Assembly: GCF_038002165.1 (NCBI RefSeq)
Contig: NZ_JBBOBR010000001.1
Span: forward strand, 310,001 to 374,000
Length of the DNA stretch: 64,000 nt
From: Cytobacillus sp. FSL H8-0458
GTDB taxonomy: Bacteria; Bacillota; Bacilli; Bacillales; Cytobacillaceae
Reading direction: 5' to 3'
The notes under the pieces were generated by a model. That model saw only the letters and a list, made by a program, of their open reading frames with translations, was not told the DNA's origin and searched no databases. Position 1 is the stretch's first letter, and the number at the start of each line of letters is the position of its first letter. The translations under genes and the position numbers were made by a program. Below are positions 7,280-15,641 of this stretch, in pieces.

Positions 7280-8245
7280 TTATTCAATTCTGCCGTTTTT
7301 CAATAATAGCTTCCAGTTCTCACCGCTGTCTGCAGATTCATATACATCTTTGAGATAAGTTGAAACAGCAAGCTTTCCGTCAGAGTTATGATCGGCAGCA
7401 ATGTATGTAATAGGGTTGTCATAGCTTAGAAAAGGGATTTCAATCTGTGAGTTTTCCATCGTTTTGAGATCGATTTTGCTCATTTGAACCTTTTCCTTAT
7501 CTGCAAACGCATAATACAAGCTGTTTTCCGTAAATGCGAGGGCTGTAGCCATAATTGGCTCAGATACTAATTTTACAGTTTCTCCTTTATCCTGTGAGTA
7601 AAAGATGCCGCTTCTTGTTGACATTGCCATGATTTCCGGATTAGTTGGGTGTGCTGCGATCATACCAAGTGTGTCGGCCTCAAGTCCTTTTAAGCTTATT
7701 GGATCCCATGTTTTTCCTGCATCCTGAGAGCGGTATACACCTGCCTTGAGCTCATCGTTATTTTCCTGATTAATCATATAGATGATTTTGGTATCATATC
7801 CGGCAGCTAAAAAAGGAAAGGAACTTGTTCCGCTAAAAGCCAATTTCTTGAAAGAAGCTCCGTTATCTGTACTTTTCACAATGCCTAGGGGGTTTTTAAT
7901 AACGGAGTTCTTATCAGGATGGCCGCTGACAATAAATCCATCTTTGACTGCCTGAAACCCCATATAGTCATGGTTAAGAGAAGTGGTCTCGTGCCAAATG
8001 CCATCTCTGAAAAACTTTAAGCCTTCGCTGGATGAAAGGTAAAGTCCGGTATCATTTCCGGGATAGCCAATTCCTTGAATATGCTCGATTTGCTGAGCTG
8101 AGGCCTCAACAATAGTATAGTCAGTCGCCTCTGAAGTTTTATTTGAAGGTACATCAGCAGTTTTCTCACTTTGCTCATCCTCAACAGAACAGCCTGCTAT
8201 GAGCAATAAAAGGAGAACCGCCAAAATTGTTCTGCCTTGTTTCAT
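7280..8245 (-). CDS. Lipoprotein with BNR/Asp-box repeats
   Basis: A 321-aa exported lipoprotein. The signal peptide MKQGRTILAVLLLLLIAGC ends in the lipobox LIAGC, with Cys19 as the lipidated residue. The body carries at least four Asp-box (S-x-D-x-G-x-x-W/F-like) units: STDNGASF, SQDAGKTW, SQDKGETV and SADSGENW, typical of beta-propeller proteins of the sialidase/photosystem Ycf48 type. ATG 8245 is chosen because GGAGTG lies 6 bases upstream and gives a normal signal peptide; longer frames add a non-signal extension. Some relatives are annotated as glycosyl hydrolase-like, but no catalytic residues can be assigned. Confidence 0.8.
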   Translation of the reverse strand: MKQGRTILAVLLLLLIAGCSVEDEQSEKTADVPSNKTSEATDYTIVEASAQQIEHIQGIGYPGNDTGLYLSSSEGLKFFRDGIWHETTSLNHDYMGFQAVKDGFIVSGHPDKNSVIKNPLGIVKSTDNGASFKKLAFSGTSSFPFLAAGYDTKIIYMINQENNDELKAGVYRSQDAGKTWDPISLKGLEADTLGMIAAHPTNPEIMAMSTRSGIFYSQDKGETVKLVSEPIMATALAFTENSLYYAFADKEKVQMSKIDLKTMENSQIEIPFLSYDNPITYIAADHNSDGKLAVSTYLKDVYESADSGENWKLLLKNGRIE

Positions 8246-8317
8246 TCGTTTCACTCCAATCCATAACATTTCAATAGTTATAATTATCGATGTCATTATA
8301 TAGTATTTCAGCAAAAA

Positions 8318-8345
8318 ATAAAAAACCCTTGCCTGTGGAAGGGTT
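8318..8345 (-). terminator. Terminator of the CxxCxGxG gene
   Basis: AACCCTT (8324-8330) pairs with AAGGGTT (8339-8345); on the minus strand a U-rich run follows. Confidence 0.75.
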
Positions 8346-8363
8346 CAGATTAATGGCTCGCTG

Positions 8364-8528
8364 CTATGAGTGAAGAAAAAACTTATTCCTCTCCTTATAC
8401 TTGATATCAGAAAGGTGTTTTGTCATTTTGCCTGACCCCTTACAGGCAGGGCAGGTTTTCTTTATGAATTTACATGCTGTTATGCTGCCTGTGCCTTTGC
8501 ATTTCTTGCAGATGGAGATAATCTTCAT
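8364..8528 (-). CDS. 54-aa zinc-ribbon protein, anti-TRAP-like
   Basis: A short protein with two DnaJ-type C-x-x-C-x-G-x-G motifs: CKKCKGTG (from residue 7) and CPACKGSG (from residue 26), predicted to bind one zinc. Length and motif spacing resemble the B. subtilis anti-TRAP protein RtpA, which sequesters the tryptophan attenuation protein, and also isolated DnaJ zinc-finger modules. ATG 8528 sits behind GGGAGGAG with 6-base spacing, and a terminator follows. No T-box leader like that of rtpA is visible upstream. The gene is supported; the anti-TRAP role is only a hypothesis. Confidence 0.7.
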   Translation of the reverse strand: MKIISICKKCKGTGSITACKFIKKTCPACKGSGKMTKHLSDIKYKERNKFFLHS

Positions 8529-8691
8529 TTAACACTCCTCCCATAAAATTCCTTCTGCTATATTCTATGAATTGCTCTAATAGAGGTGCTAAGAAAACAT
8601 CGATTTTTAGCAGTAATTTAGTACAAAAGCCTAAGCGATTGTCCATTTTTTACATATCCTAGTAATAGAAGGCGAAGGGAGGTAATTGGTT

Positions 8692-8844
8692 ATGCCTTAT
8701 GGTTATGGCGGTTATCCTGTTCCCCCTCCTTATCCATGCGGTTATTATGGAGGGGGCGGTTTCTGGCTGGCCCTTGCAGTTGTCCTGCTGATCCTGCTGC
8801 TTGTTTTTGGGGGATTTGCTTATTATGGCGGCTATTTCAGGTAG
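8692..8844 (+). CDS. YjcZ-like small sporulation protein
   Basis: A 50-aa peptide with a Gly/Tyr/Pro-rich head (MPYGYGGYPVPPPYPCGYYG) and a single hydrophobic helix, ending in YYGGYFR. This composition matches the YjcZ/small coat-associated peptide family of Bacillus. GGGAGG precedes ATG 8692. Upstream, CATATCCTA (about 8653-8661) fits the sigma-K -10 pattern CATAnnnTA, which agrees with late mother-cell expression; I did not find a good -35. Confidence 0.7.
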   Translation: MPYGYGGYPVPPPYPCGYYGGGGFWLALAVVLLILLLVFGGFAYYGGYFR

Positions 8845-8968
8845 CGATAACCAGCATTTGGCTCATATCTTAGGGTATGGGCTTCTTTTAATTGTGTTAT
8901 TTAATAGAAATTTCGGAAAAATCAAGGTATAATATTTCTGCAGCCGAAACTTTTTATGGGGGGATAAT

Positions 8969-10768
8969 ATGACTGCAACAGCATATTCGTCAGTGTGGGA
9001 TTTAGATGTTTTTTTTAAGGGTGGAAGCGACTCAGCTGAATTTAAACAGCATTTACAGGAAACAAGAAAACATATTGATTCATTTTCAGATCTAATACAT
9101 AATTGGGAGCCTTCTAACTCAGCCGAAGATGCAGCTGAAATAAGTAAAATTATTGAGATGTTTCAGCAGACGGCAAAAAAAGTGCGCCAGGCCGGAGCTT
9201 TTGTGAGTTGTCTACAGGCTCAAAATACCGAAGACAAAAAAGCGAAAGACCTTAGAGGGTCTACTACGGAATTGAGTGCAGGTTTTCAAAACGCTTTAAC
9301 TGTATTTGATCAGAAGCTGGCAAGTTTAGAGCGCGATGCATGGGAGCAAATAATAAATGATAAGGATTTAAATGAACTCTCATTTGTATTAAGGGAGCGC
9401 CGCGAAAATGCCTCAGAAAAACTTTCGCAGGAGGAAGAGACTGTTATTAATGCTCTTGCCGTTGATGGTTACCACGGATGGGGCCAAATGTATGACGTAA
9501 TAGTAGGAAACATAAAGATTCCATGCACTGAAAATGGGGAGTTAAAACAGCTTTCAGTAGGACAGGCCGCCAATAAGTTTTCAAGTCCTGACAGAAAGGT
9601 GCGCAAGGAAGTTTTTGACAATTGGGAAAAGTCATGGAACAGCCAGTCTGACTATTTATCCAAGACACTAAATCACTTAGCAGGCTTTAGATTAAATGTA
9701 TATAAATTAAGAGGATGGAATGACTTTCTAAAGGAACCTCTGGATTTAAACCGAATGAAAAAAGAAACTCTGGAAACAATGTGGGAGGTAATTTCACGAA
9801 ATAAAGCACCTTTTGTTAAATATTTGGAGAGAAAGGCAAAGCTTTTAGGTTTAGAGAAATTAAGCTGGTATGACCTGGATGCGCCGCTCTCCGAGTCAGA
9901 AACGAAATTATCCTATCAGGAGGGCGCAGAATTTATCCTTGAGCAGTTTGCCCACTTCGGAGAAGAGATGACCTCCTTTTCTAAAAGAGCCTTTGAAGAA
10001 AAGTGGATTGAAGCAGAGGACCGTCCAGGAAAGGCGCCAGGCGGTTTTCATACTTACTTCCCTGAGGACAGCCAATCAAGAATCTTTATGACATACTCAG
10101 GGACCCCATCCAATGTTTCTACTCTGGCACATGAACTCGGGCATGGTTTTCATACATATGCCATGAGAGATCTTCATTTGCTGAATCGAAATTATGCCAT
10201 GAATGTTGCAGAGACAGCTTCTACTTTTGCAGAAATGATTGTCTCTGATGCAGCAGTCAAAAATGCAGGGTCAGAAGAAGAGAAACTGGCACTTTTAGAA
10301 GATAAAGTTCAAAGATCTGTTGCATTGCTAATGAATATCCATGCACGATTCCTGTTTGAAAACAGATTCTATGAAGAAAGAAAACAGGGAAATGTGAGTG
10401 CCGACCGTCTGAATGACATCATGACGGCAGCCCAAAAAGAGGCTTATGGCGACGCACTTGATGAGTATCATCCATCCTTCTGGGCTTCAAAACTACACTT
10501 CTTTATTACTGGCGTGCCATTCTATAATTTCCCATATACTTTTGGGTATTTATTCTCGCTTGGAATCTATGCACAGGCACTAAAAGAGGGGAAAGGGTAT
10601 GAAGAAAAATATATAGCATTATTAAAGGATACTGCATCGATGACAGTTGAAGATTTAGCGATGAAGCATTTAAATGCCGATTTAACCAAGCCTGAGTTCT
10701 GGGAAAGCGCTGTTCAATTATGCATGGATGATGTGGAAGAGTTCCTGGCATTAACAGAAGATAAGTAA
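8969..10768 (+). CDS. pepF: Oligoendopeptidase F (M3 metallopeptidase)
   Basis: A 599-aa cytoplasmic zinc peptidase that hydrolyses short peptides. The zinc motif H388-E-L-G-H392 is followed about 25 residues later by the third-ligand region in NVAETASTFAEMIVSD. Length is normal for PepF/M3B. ATG 8969 lies behind GGGGGG; TATAAT at 8928-8933 may be its -10 although the -35 is poor. In B. subtilis high PepF levels block sporulation initiation by degrading signalling peptides; whether this copy does so is inference. The gene forms its own transcription unit ending in a bidirectional terminator. Confidence 0.93.
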   Translation: MTATAYSSVWDLDVFFKGGSDSAEFKQHLQETRKHIDSFSDLIHNWEPSNSAEDAAEISKIIEMFQQTAKKVRQAGAFVSCLQAQNTEDKKAKDLRGSTTELSAGFQNALTVFDQKLASLERDAWEQIINDKDLNELSFVLRERRENASEKLSQEEETVINALAVDGYHGWGQMYDVIVGNIKIPCTENGELKQLSVGQAANKFSSPDRKVRKEVFDNWEKSWNSQSDYLSKTLNHLAGFRLNVYKLRGWNDFLKEPLDLNRMKKETLETMWEVISRNKAPFVKYLERKAKLLGLEKLSWYDLDAPLSESETKLSYQEGAEFILEQFAHFGEEMTSFSKRAFEEKWIEAEDRPGKAPGGFHTYFPEDSQSRIFMTYSGTPSNVSTLAHELGHGFHTYAMRDLHLLNRNYAMNVAETASTFAEMIVSDAAVKNAGSEEEKLALLEDKVQRSVALLMNIHARFLFENRFYEERKQGNVSADRLNDIMTAAQKEAYGDALDEYHPSFWASKLHFFITGVPFYNFPYTFGYLFSLGIYAQALKEGKGYEEKYIALLKDTASMTVEDLAMKHLNADLTKPEFWESAVQLCMDDVEEFLALTEDK

Positions 10769-10774
10769 ATATAG

Positions 10775-10807
10775 AAGCCGCGCTCTTATTTTGAGCACGG
10801 CTTTTTT
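10775..10807. terminator. Bidirectional terminator between pepF and pssA
   Basis: An 11-bp stem with one mismatch (10775-10785 with 10793-10803) followed by a T-run to 10807. Confidence 0.85.
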
Positions 10808-11348
10808 ACATTTTTTTCAGCCTGAAAGGGCTTATCATTAAAATTGAAAGTATCAGCATTATGAAAAGGAATATTGGTGAAGGCCAATATGGAACCGCCA
10901 GAAAGCATAAAGTGGCGAGGCATCCGGAAGCTGTTATTGGCAGCCCGGTAAAATAGCCGTCGTTATTCTCACTAATGTTAAAACGCGCTAGCCGCAAAGC
11001 TCCACATCCTATATATAGAGCAGTCAGGAAGGCGCCGGGTGCCCCGAATTCATAAAGTACTCTCGTGTATAGGAGCAATGCAGGTGCAACTCCAAACGAA
11101 ATAATATCACTCATCGAATCCAGCTGTTTTCCTAAATCCGATTCAATATTCATTTTCCTTGCTGTCATCCCATCAAACCGGTCAGCAAGAGCTGCGATAA
11201 AGATCAGCAGCACACTCAATTTCAAATTGTCATTAATAGAAAATAAAATAGCAAAGCACCCTAAGAACAGGTTAGACAGAGTTAAGATATTGGCTGTCTG
11301 TGCCTTTAGCTTCTTGATGGTTAAATCAAGAACATCCTGAAAAAACAT
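10806..11348 (-). CDS. pssA: CDP-diacylglycerol-serine O-phosphatidyltransferase
   Basis: A 180-aa integral membrane enzyme making phosphatidylserine from CDP-diacylglycerol and serine. The CDP-alcohol phosphatidyltransferase signature is complete: D56-x2-D59-G60-x2-A63-R64-x8-G73-x3-D77-x3-D81. Several hydrophobic helices follow. ATG 11348 is chosen because AAGGAG lies 8 bases upstream; a TTG further upstream would overlap that RBS. It faces away from psd, the next enzyme of the pathway, across a 266-base promoter region; in B. subtilis the two genes are co-directional. Confidence 0.93.
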   Translation of the reverse strand: MFFQDVLDLTIKKLKAQTANILTLSNLFLGCFAILFSINDNLKLSVLLIFIAALADRFDGMTARKMNIESDLGKQLDSMSDIISFGVAPALLLYTRVLYEFGAPGAFLTALYIGCGALRLARFNISENNDGYFTGLPITASGCLATLCFLAVPYWPSPIFLFIMLILSILMISPFRLKKM

Positions 11349-11614
11349 ATCAAACACTCCTTGCAACGGGGAATCACAGCTTGCAGACTATAGGAAGTTT
11401 TTCTAACAGCTATGTGTTAATGTCTGGAAATTGGGAACTATCAGGAAGGGTAGAAAAAGAAGTAATCCGCAAATTTACTGAAGCCAATAATAAAAAAGAG
11501 CCAAATCTGAGGAAGTCTATGGCAAACTTAGTTTTATATGTTATATAATAATATTTTATTCTATGCTTTTTATGCCTGTTCGTAAAGAACATATTTAGTT
11601 AGGGGGCATTTCTT
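11349..11614. other. Divergent promoter region between pssA and psd
   Basis: 266 A+T-rich bases between the phosphatidylethanolamine pathway genes. TATAAT-like boxes near 11540-11550 could serve psd. No convincing -35, operator repeat or small gene was seen. Confidence 0.35.
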
Positions 11615-12391
11615 TTGTTAAAACCTGTATATCGACTGCTGATTGAATTGACAAATGGAAGATGGACATCCGGTATACTTCAGAAATTTGCACAATCAAA
11701 TTTAAGCAGGAGGGTCATTCCTTCATTTTCAAGAATTTATAATATTAATGAGAGTGAAATGGAAAAAAAACTGCATGAATATCCAACACTTCATGAGTTT
11801 TTCATTAGAAGGCTGAAGGAAGGTGCACGAGTAACGGACGAAAACCCTAATTCAGCAGTAAGTCCTGTAGATGCTGTAATCGAAGATATTGGGGATATCC
11901 GGGAGGATCGTATAATTACAGTAAAAGGGAAGAACTATTCCATCTCTGAGATGCTTGGTGCAAATAAAGCAGGGAAATATGCAGGCGGCACTTACATGAT
12001 CTTTTATTTAAGTCCGAGCCACTACCACAGAATACACAGCCCGGTCACTGGAAAAGTAGCAGATCAATGGATTCTGGGTTTAAAATCTTTTCCGGTTAAC
12101 AAATGGGGTTTAAAATATGGAAGAGAAACGCTTTCTAAAAATTTCCGGAGTATAACTGAAGTAAGGCATGGTGAAGCTGCAATTGCGATTGTGAAGGTTG
12201 GTGCTATGTTTGTAAATTCCATTGAGCTTACCCATGAAGGGGACCAGCTTGAAAAAGGAAAGGAAATGGCCTATTTTACATTTGGCTCTACCGTCATTCT
12301 CTTATTTGAGAAGGGGAAATTCCAACTTGAAAAGTCAATTAAGACTCCTGCTCACATTAAAGTTGGGGAGCGGATTGGAACCCTATTGTGA
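11615..12391 (+). CDS. psd: Phosphatidylserine decarboxylase
   Basis: A 258-aa membrane-associated pyruvoyl enzyme converting phosphatidylserine to phosphatidylethanolamine. The autocleavage site is F-G224-S225-T226 (GST type), which makes a beta chain and a short alpha chain with N-terminal pyruvate. The catalytic Asp/His region is visible in VSPVDAVIEDI and YLSPSHYHRIHSP. TTG 11615 follows AGGGGGC. Length matches the B. subtilis enzyme. It completes the two-step pathway with the divergent pssA. Confidence 0.94.
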   Translation: MLKPVYRLLIELTNGRWTSGILQKFAQSNLSRRVIPSFSRIYNINESEMEKKLHEYPTLHEFFIRRLKEGARVTDENPNSAVSPVDAVIEDIGDIREDRIITVKGKNYSISEMLGANKAGKYAGGTYMIFYLSPSHYHRIHSPVTGKVADQWILGLKSFPVNKWGLKYGRETLSKNFRSITEVRHGEAAIAIVKVGAMFVNSIELTHEGDQLEKGKEMAYFTFGSTVILLFEKGKFQLEKSIKTPAHIKVGERIGTLL

Positions 12392-12462
12392 TTGTGCAGG
12401 CCAATTGTTTCAGGTTTTAAATATGGAGAATAAAAAAAGCCCTATGCAGGGCTTGTCCATTT

Positions 12463-12603
12463 TTAGGATGTAACTTTTATTCTGTTTGATAGTGAACGAC
12501 GGTGGATTTCTGTTTCAATTAAACGGATGAAGTCTTTGCTTAGCTGCAGTTCCTTTGCTTTATAATAGGATTCGATTAATAATTCATCTGACAGTTTACG
12601 CAT
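12463..12603 (-). CDS. sda: Sporulation checkpoint inhibitor Sda
   Basis: A 46-aa helical-hairpin protein that blocks the sporulation kinase KinA when replication is perturbed. The sequence [20 protein letters not shown] is nearly that of B. subtilis Sda. ATG 12603 lies behind GGAGGTGG; longer upstream readings are not needed. In B. subtilis sda transcription is controlled by DnaA; here four DnaA boxes lie 120-225 bases upstream on the promoter side. Confidence 0.93.
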   Translation of the reverse strand: MRKLSDELLIESYYKAKELQLSKDFIRLIETEIHRRSLSNRIKVTS

Positions 12604-12725
12604 TCCTGTCCCACCTCCAGGTACTTGATATTTCAGCTCTAAAAGGATTATTTTATACATATAATGTAAGATTTTATGTTGTACCCCTACTCTAGCAAAT
12701 TAAAACGATTAGAACAACTGTTCTC

Positions 12726-12824
12726 TTATCCACAGGAAACCGTGGATAACCTGTGATTATTTTGTTTATAAAAAGGGAGAAAGTATTAAAACCATATTGG
12801 ATTATGTGCATAAAGTTATCCACA
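12726..12824. promoter_or_regulatory. Cluster of four DnaA boxes upstream of sda
   Basis: Two perfect TTATCCACA boxes on the plus strand (12726-12734 and 12816-12824), one TTATGCACA on the minus strand (12805-12813, fits TTATNCACA) and one with a single mismatch on the minus strand (12741-12749, TTATCCACG). They form two inverted pairs. Their position upstream of sda matches the DnaA-controlled sda promoter known in B. subtilis. Confidence 0.85.
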
Positions 12825-12829
12825 GGTGT

Positions 12830-13110
12830 GAGGGGCGGATGGTTTTTGTCGAAAAATTTTTATTTTAAGGGTAAATAATAACTATTCCGTGGAAATTTAC
12901 TGAGTTTTGAGTGTCTTTCCCCATTTTGTGGAATCGTATAAAATAGAACGGCCAGATTGTATCCGTCATTCTTTATTTTGAAAGAGCGGATGAAATTGGG
13001 TATGATGAAGTCGGTGTTTACCTAGTGAAAGGCTGCAGACCCTAATTGTCATTAAAGACCGGGAATTAGTTGAGGTCATTAGAAACATTATTGCCGGACA
13101 ATATGAATAA
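12830..13110 (+). pseudogene. Possible remnant reading frame upstream of yqeG
   Basis: Between the DnaA boxes and yqeG, one frame reads VILYFERADEIGYDEVGVYL and stops at 13043-13045. An overlapping frame continues LIVIKDRELVEVIRNIIAGQ to TAA 13108-13110. Neither has a start codon, but both look protein-like and join by a -1 shift near 13030. B. subtilis has yqeF here, which this does not resemble. It may be a decayed gene of unknown family or chance. Confidence 0.25.
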
Positions 13111-13130
13111 ATGATTGAGGTGTAACTATA

Positions 13131-13646
13131 GTGTTAAAGCAATTTTTGCCTAATCAGCATGTTAAAAGTATTTTTGAAATAACTCCACACAGTTTACAGG
13201 AAAAGGGAGTTAAAGGGATAATCACGGACCTGGATAATACTCTAGTCGAATGGGACAGGCCGAATGCAACACCGAAGCTGATTAGCTGGTTTGAAGAAAT
13301 GAAGCAAAGCAACATCAAGGTTACCATTGTGTCTAATAATAATGAAAATCGTGTTAAGGCTTTTTCCGATCCCCTTGATATTCCGTTTATTTATCAGGCT
13401 AGAAAGCCAATGGGCAGGGCCTTCCGGAGAGCTCTATCCGAAATGGGACTGAGAAAAGAAGAAACAGTGGTGATTGGTGACCAATTGCTGACTGACGTGC
13501 TGGGAGGAAACAGAAGCGGTTTCCATACTATTTTGGTTGTACCTGTAGCTCAAACTGACGGATTTGTTACGAAATTCAACCGTCTGGTGGAGAGACGGAT
13601 TTTAAATTGGTTCAGAAAAAAAGGAATGATTCAGTGGGAGGATTAA
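13131..13646 (+). CDS. yqeG: YqeG family HAD IIIA phosphatase
   Basis: A 171-aa cytoplasmic HAD-superfamily protein. Motif I is D-L-D-N-T (in GIITDLDNTLVEW), motif II is IVSNN, and motif III/IV lies in VIGDQLLTDVLGG. All catalytic aspartates are present. It opens the conserved yqeG-yqeH-aroE-yhbY-nadD-yqeK-rsfS-yqeM operon; the GTG start at 13131 follows GAGGTG. The substrate is not established for the bacterial protein. Confidence 0.92.
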   Translation: MLKQFLPNQHVKSIFEITPHSLQEKGVKGIITDLDNTLVEWDRPNATPKLISWFEEMKQSNIKVTIVSNNNENRVKAFSDPLDIPFIYQARKPMGRAFRRALSEMGLRKEETVVIGDQLLTDVLGGNRSGFHTILVVPVAQTDGFVTKFNRLVERRILNWFRKKGMIQWED

Positions 13647-13649
13647 AAA

Positions 13650-14756
13650 GTGAGTGAAGAACAATTTGTTTGCGTAGGCTGTGGAGTAAAAGTTCAGGCA
13701 GATAATCCTGATGAGTTGGGTTATGCTCCTCAATCAGCTCTGCAGAAGGAAACAATTATTTGTCAGCGCTGTTTTAGGCTGAAGCATTATAATGAAGTTC
13801 AGGATGTAAGCTTGACTGATGATGATTTTCTGAAGATCCTGAATGAAATTGGACAAAGTGATGCGCTTATTGTGAAGATTGTGGACATTTTTGATTTTAA
13901 CGGCAGCTGGCTTCCAGGGCTTCACCGTTTTGTGGGCAGCAATAAAATCCTGCTTGTCGGAAACAAAGTTGACCTGCTTCCAAAGTCCGTGAAGACAAAC
14001 AAGCTGATTAACTGGATGAAGCAGGAATCAAAACAGCTGGGGCTGAAACCGGAAGAAGTTTATTTGGCAAGTGCTGCAAAAGGGTACTCCATTAATGAAA
14101 TTGCATCAGCCATCGATCATTATCGGGACGGAAAAGACGTTTATGTAGTAGGATGTACTAATGTAGGTAAATCCACTTTCATCAATCGCATTTTAAAAGA
14201 AGTAACAGGTGAAGGCGATGTTATCACTACTTCTCACTTCCCTGGGACGACTCTTGATATTATCGAGATACCTCTATCTGACGGAAAGGCTTTGGTGGAT
14301 ACTCCAGGTATAATAAACCATCATCAGATGGCCCATTATGTAGATAAAAGGGATTTAAAGGTGATAACACCTAAAAAGGAGATTAAGCCTAAGATTTATC
14401 AGCTGAATGAAGAGCAGACTCTGTTTTTTGGCGGCTTGGCAAGGTTTGATTACATTGCAGGCGGCCGGCGTTCATTTGTTTGCCATTTCTCCAATGAATT
14501 AAATATCCACCGCACAAAAACAGAAAAGGCGGATGAGCTATATGAAAATCATGCGGGAGAGATGCTCACACCGCCAAGAAAAGAGCAGATGGAAACCTTT
14601 CCGGAACTTGTGAAACATGAATTCACAATTAAAGAACCGAAAACAGATATAGTATTTTCAGGACTTGGCTGGATTACGGTAAATGAGGGCGGGGCCAAAG
14701 TAGCTGCATATGTTCCTAAAGGTGTCCATGCCATGATAAGGAAGTCATTAATTTAG
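13650..14756 (+). CDS. yqeH: Ribosome biogenesis GTPase YqeH
   Basis: A 368-aa circularly permuted GTPase needed for 30S assembly. An N-terminal zinc finger (CVGCG...CQRC) precedes the G domain. G4 (NKVD, about residue 108) comes before G1 (GCTNVGKST, about residues 169-177) and G3 (DTPG), which is the diagnostic permuted order. GTG 13650 lies 3 bases after the yqeG stop and 8 bases from GGAGG, suggesting translational coupling. Confidence 0.96.
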   Translation: MSEEQFVCVGCGVKVQADNPDELGYAPQSALQKETIICQRCFRLKHYNEVQDVSLTDDDFLKILNEIGQSDALIVKIVDIFDFNGSWLPGLHRFVGSNKILLVGNKVDLLPKSVKTNKLINWMKQESKQLGLKPEEVYLASAAKGYSINEIASAIDHYRDGKDVYVVGCTNVGKSTFINRILKEVTGEGDVITTSHFPGTTLDIIEIPLSDGKALVDTPGIINHHQMAHYVDKRDLKVITPKKEIKPKIYQLNEEQTLFFGGLARFDYIAGGRRSFVCHFSNELNIHRTKTEKADELYENHAGEMLTPPRKEQMETFPELVKHEFTIKEPKTDIVFSGLGWITVNEGGAKVAAYVPKGVHAMIRKSLI

Positions 14757-14801
14757 GCTGTGTACTTGCATTTTTACGTTTTTCAAAAGGGGTGAGGGTT
14801 T

Positions 14802-15641
14802 TTGAAAAAGCTGTTTGGGGTGATTGGGGATCCAATTTCCCATTCAATGTCCCCCGCTATGCACAATGATTTATTTGAGTTTTACAGTATTGATGCACAT
14901 TATCAGCCATTCCATATATCCAGTGAGAATCTGACTGACGCTATTAAAGGGTTCAGAGCAATCGGCATTGCGGGATTTAATGTTACAGTCCCCCATAAGG
15001 AAGCAATCATCCCTCTTTTAGATGAACTGGATCCTCTGGCGGAGGCAATTGGGGCAGTTAATACAGTGAAAAATCAGGATGGTAAGCTAATAGGCTATAA
15101 CACGGATGGAAGCGGGTTTGTAAAAGGCCTGCTGAACCAAAAACAATCAATTAATGACAAAAAGGTGCTGATAGTGGGGGCAGGCGGAGCTGCGAGAGGG
15201 ATTTATTTTACAATTGCTAAAGAAGGTCCGGAGCTTATGGATATTTGCAACCGGACTCCACAAAGGGCAGAACAGATTTTGAATGATTGCCCTTTTAAGG
15301 TTCCTGCTCGTGTGCTGAACCGGCAGGAGGCAGAGGAAAGCCTTGAGAAATACGATTTAATTGTTCAGACTACATCAATCGGGATGCATCCGGAAATTAG
15401 CAGGATCCCGCTTTCAGTACATAAGCTAAAGCCAGGAGCCTTTGTCAGTGATATCATATATAATCCGCTGCAAACCAGGCTTTTAAAAGATGCTGTTGAA
15501 AATGGCGCGGGTATTCAGAATGGGATTGATATGTTTGTATATCAGGGTGCACTTGCTTTCGAAATGTGGACTGGCATCGAACCTGACATTGAAAGAATGA
15601 GACAAAAAGTTTTAAATCAGCTGGGAGGATTATCATGCTAA
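14802..15641 (+). CDS. aroE: Shikimate dehydrogenase (NADP+)
   Basis: A 279-aa cytoplasmic enzyme reducing 3-dehydroshikimate in aromatic amino acid biosynthesis. The substrate-binding motif SHSMSPAMHN and catalytic lysine in NVTVPHK are present, followed by the NADP-binding GAGGAARG. TTG 14802 is preceded by AGGGGTG with 7-base spacing. The last 7 bases overlap yhbY. Confidence 0.96.
   Translation: MKKLFGVIGDPISHSMSPAMHNDLFEFYSIDAHYQPFHISSENLTDAIKGFRAIGIAGFNVTVPHKEAIIPLLDELDPLAEAIGAVNTVKNQDGKLIGYNTDGSGFVKGLLNQKQSINDKKVLIVGAGGAARGIYFTIAKEGPELMDICNRTPQRAEQILNDCPFKVPARVLNRQEAEESLEKYDLIVQTTSIGMHPEISRIPLSVHKLKPGAFVSDIIYNPLQTRLLKDAVENGAGIQNGIDMFVYQGALAFEMWTGIEPDIERMRQKVLNQLGGLSC

Noticed and set aside
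8246..8314. N-terminal extension of the BNR lipoprotein
   Set aside because: It would place 23 residues before a normal signal peptide and ignore the GGAGTG RBS of ATG 8245.
12726..12824. DnaA boxes as a replication origin
   Set aside because: No dnaA, dnaN or A+T-rich unwinding region nearby; position before sda explains them as a regulatory cluster.
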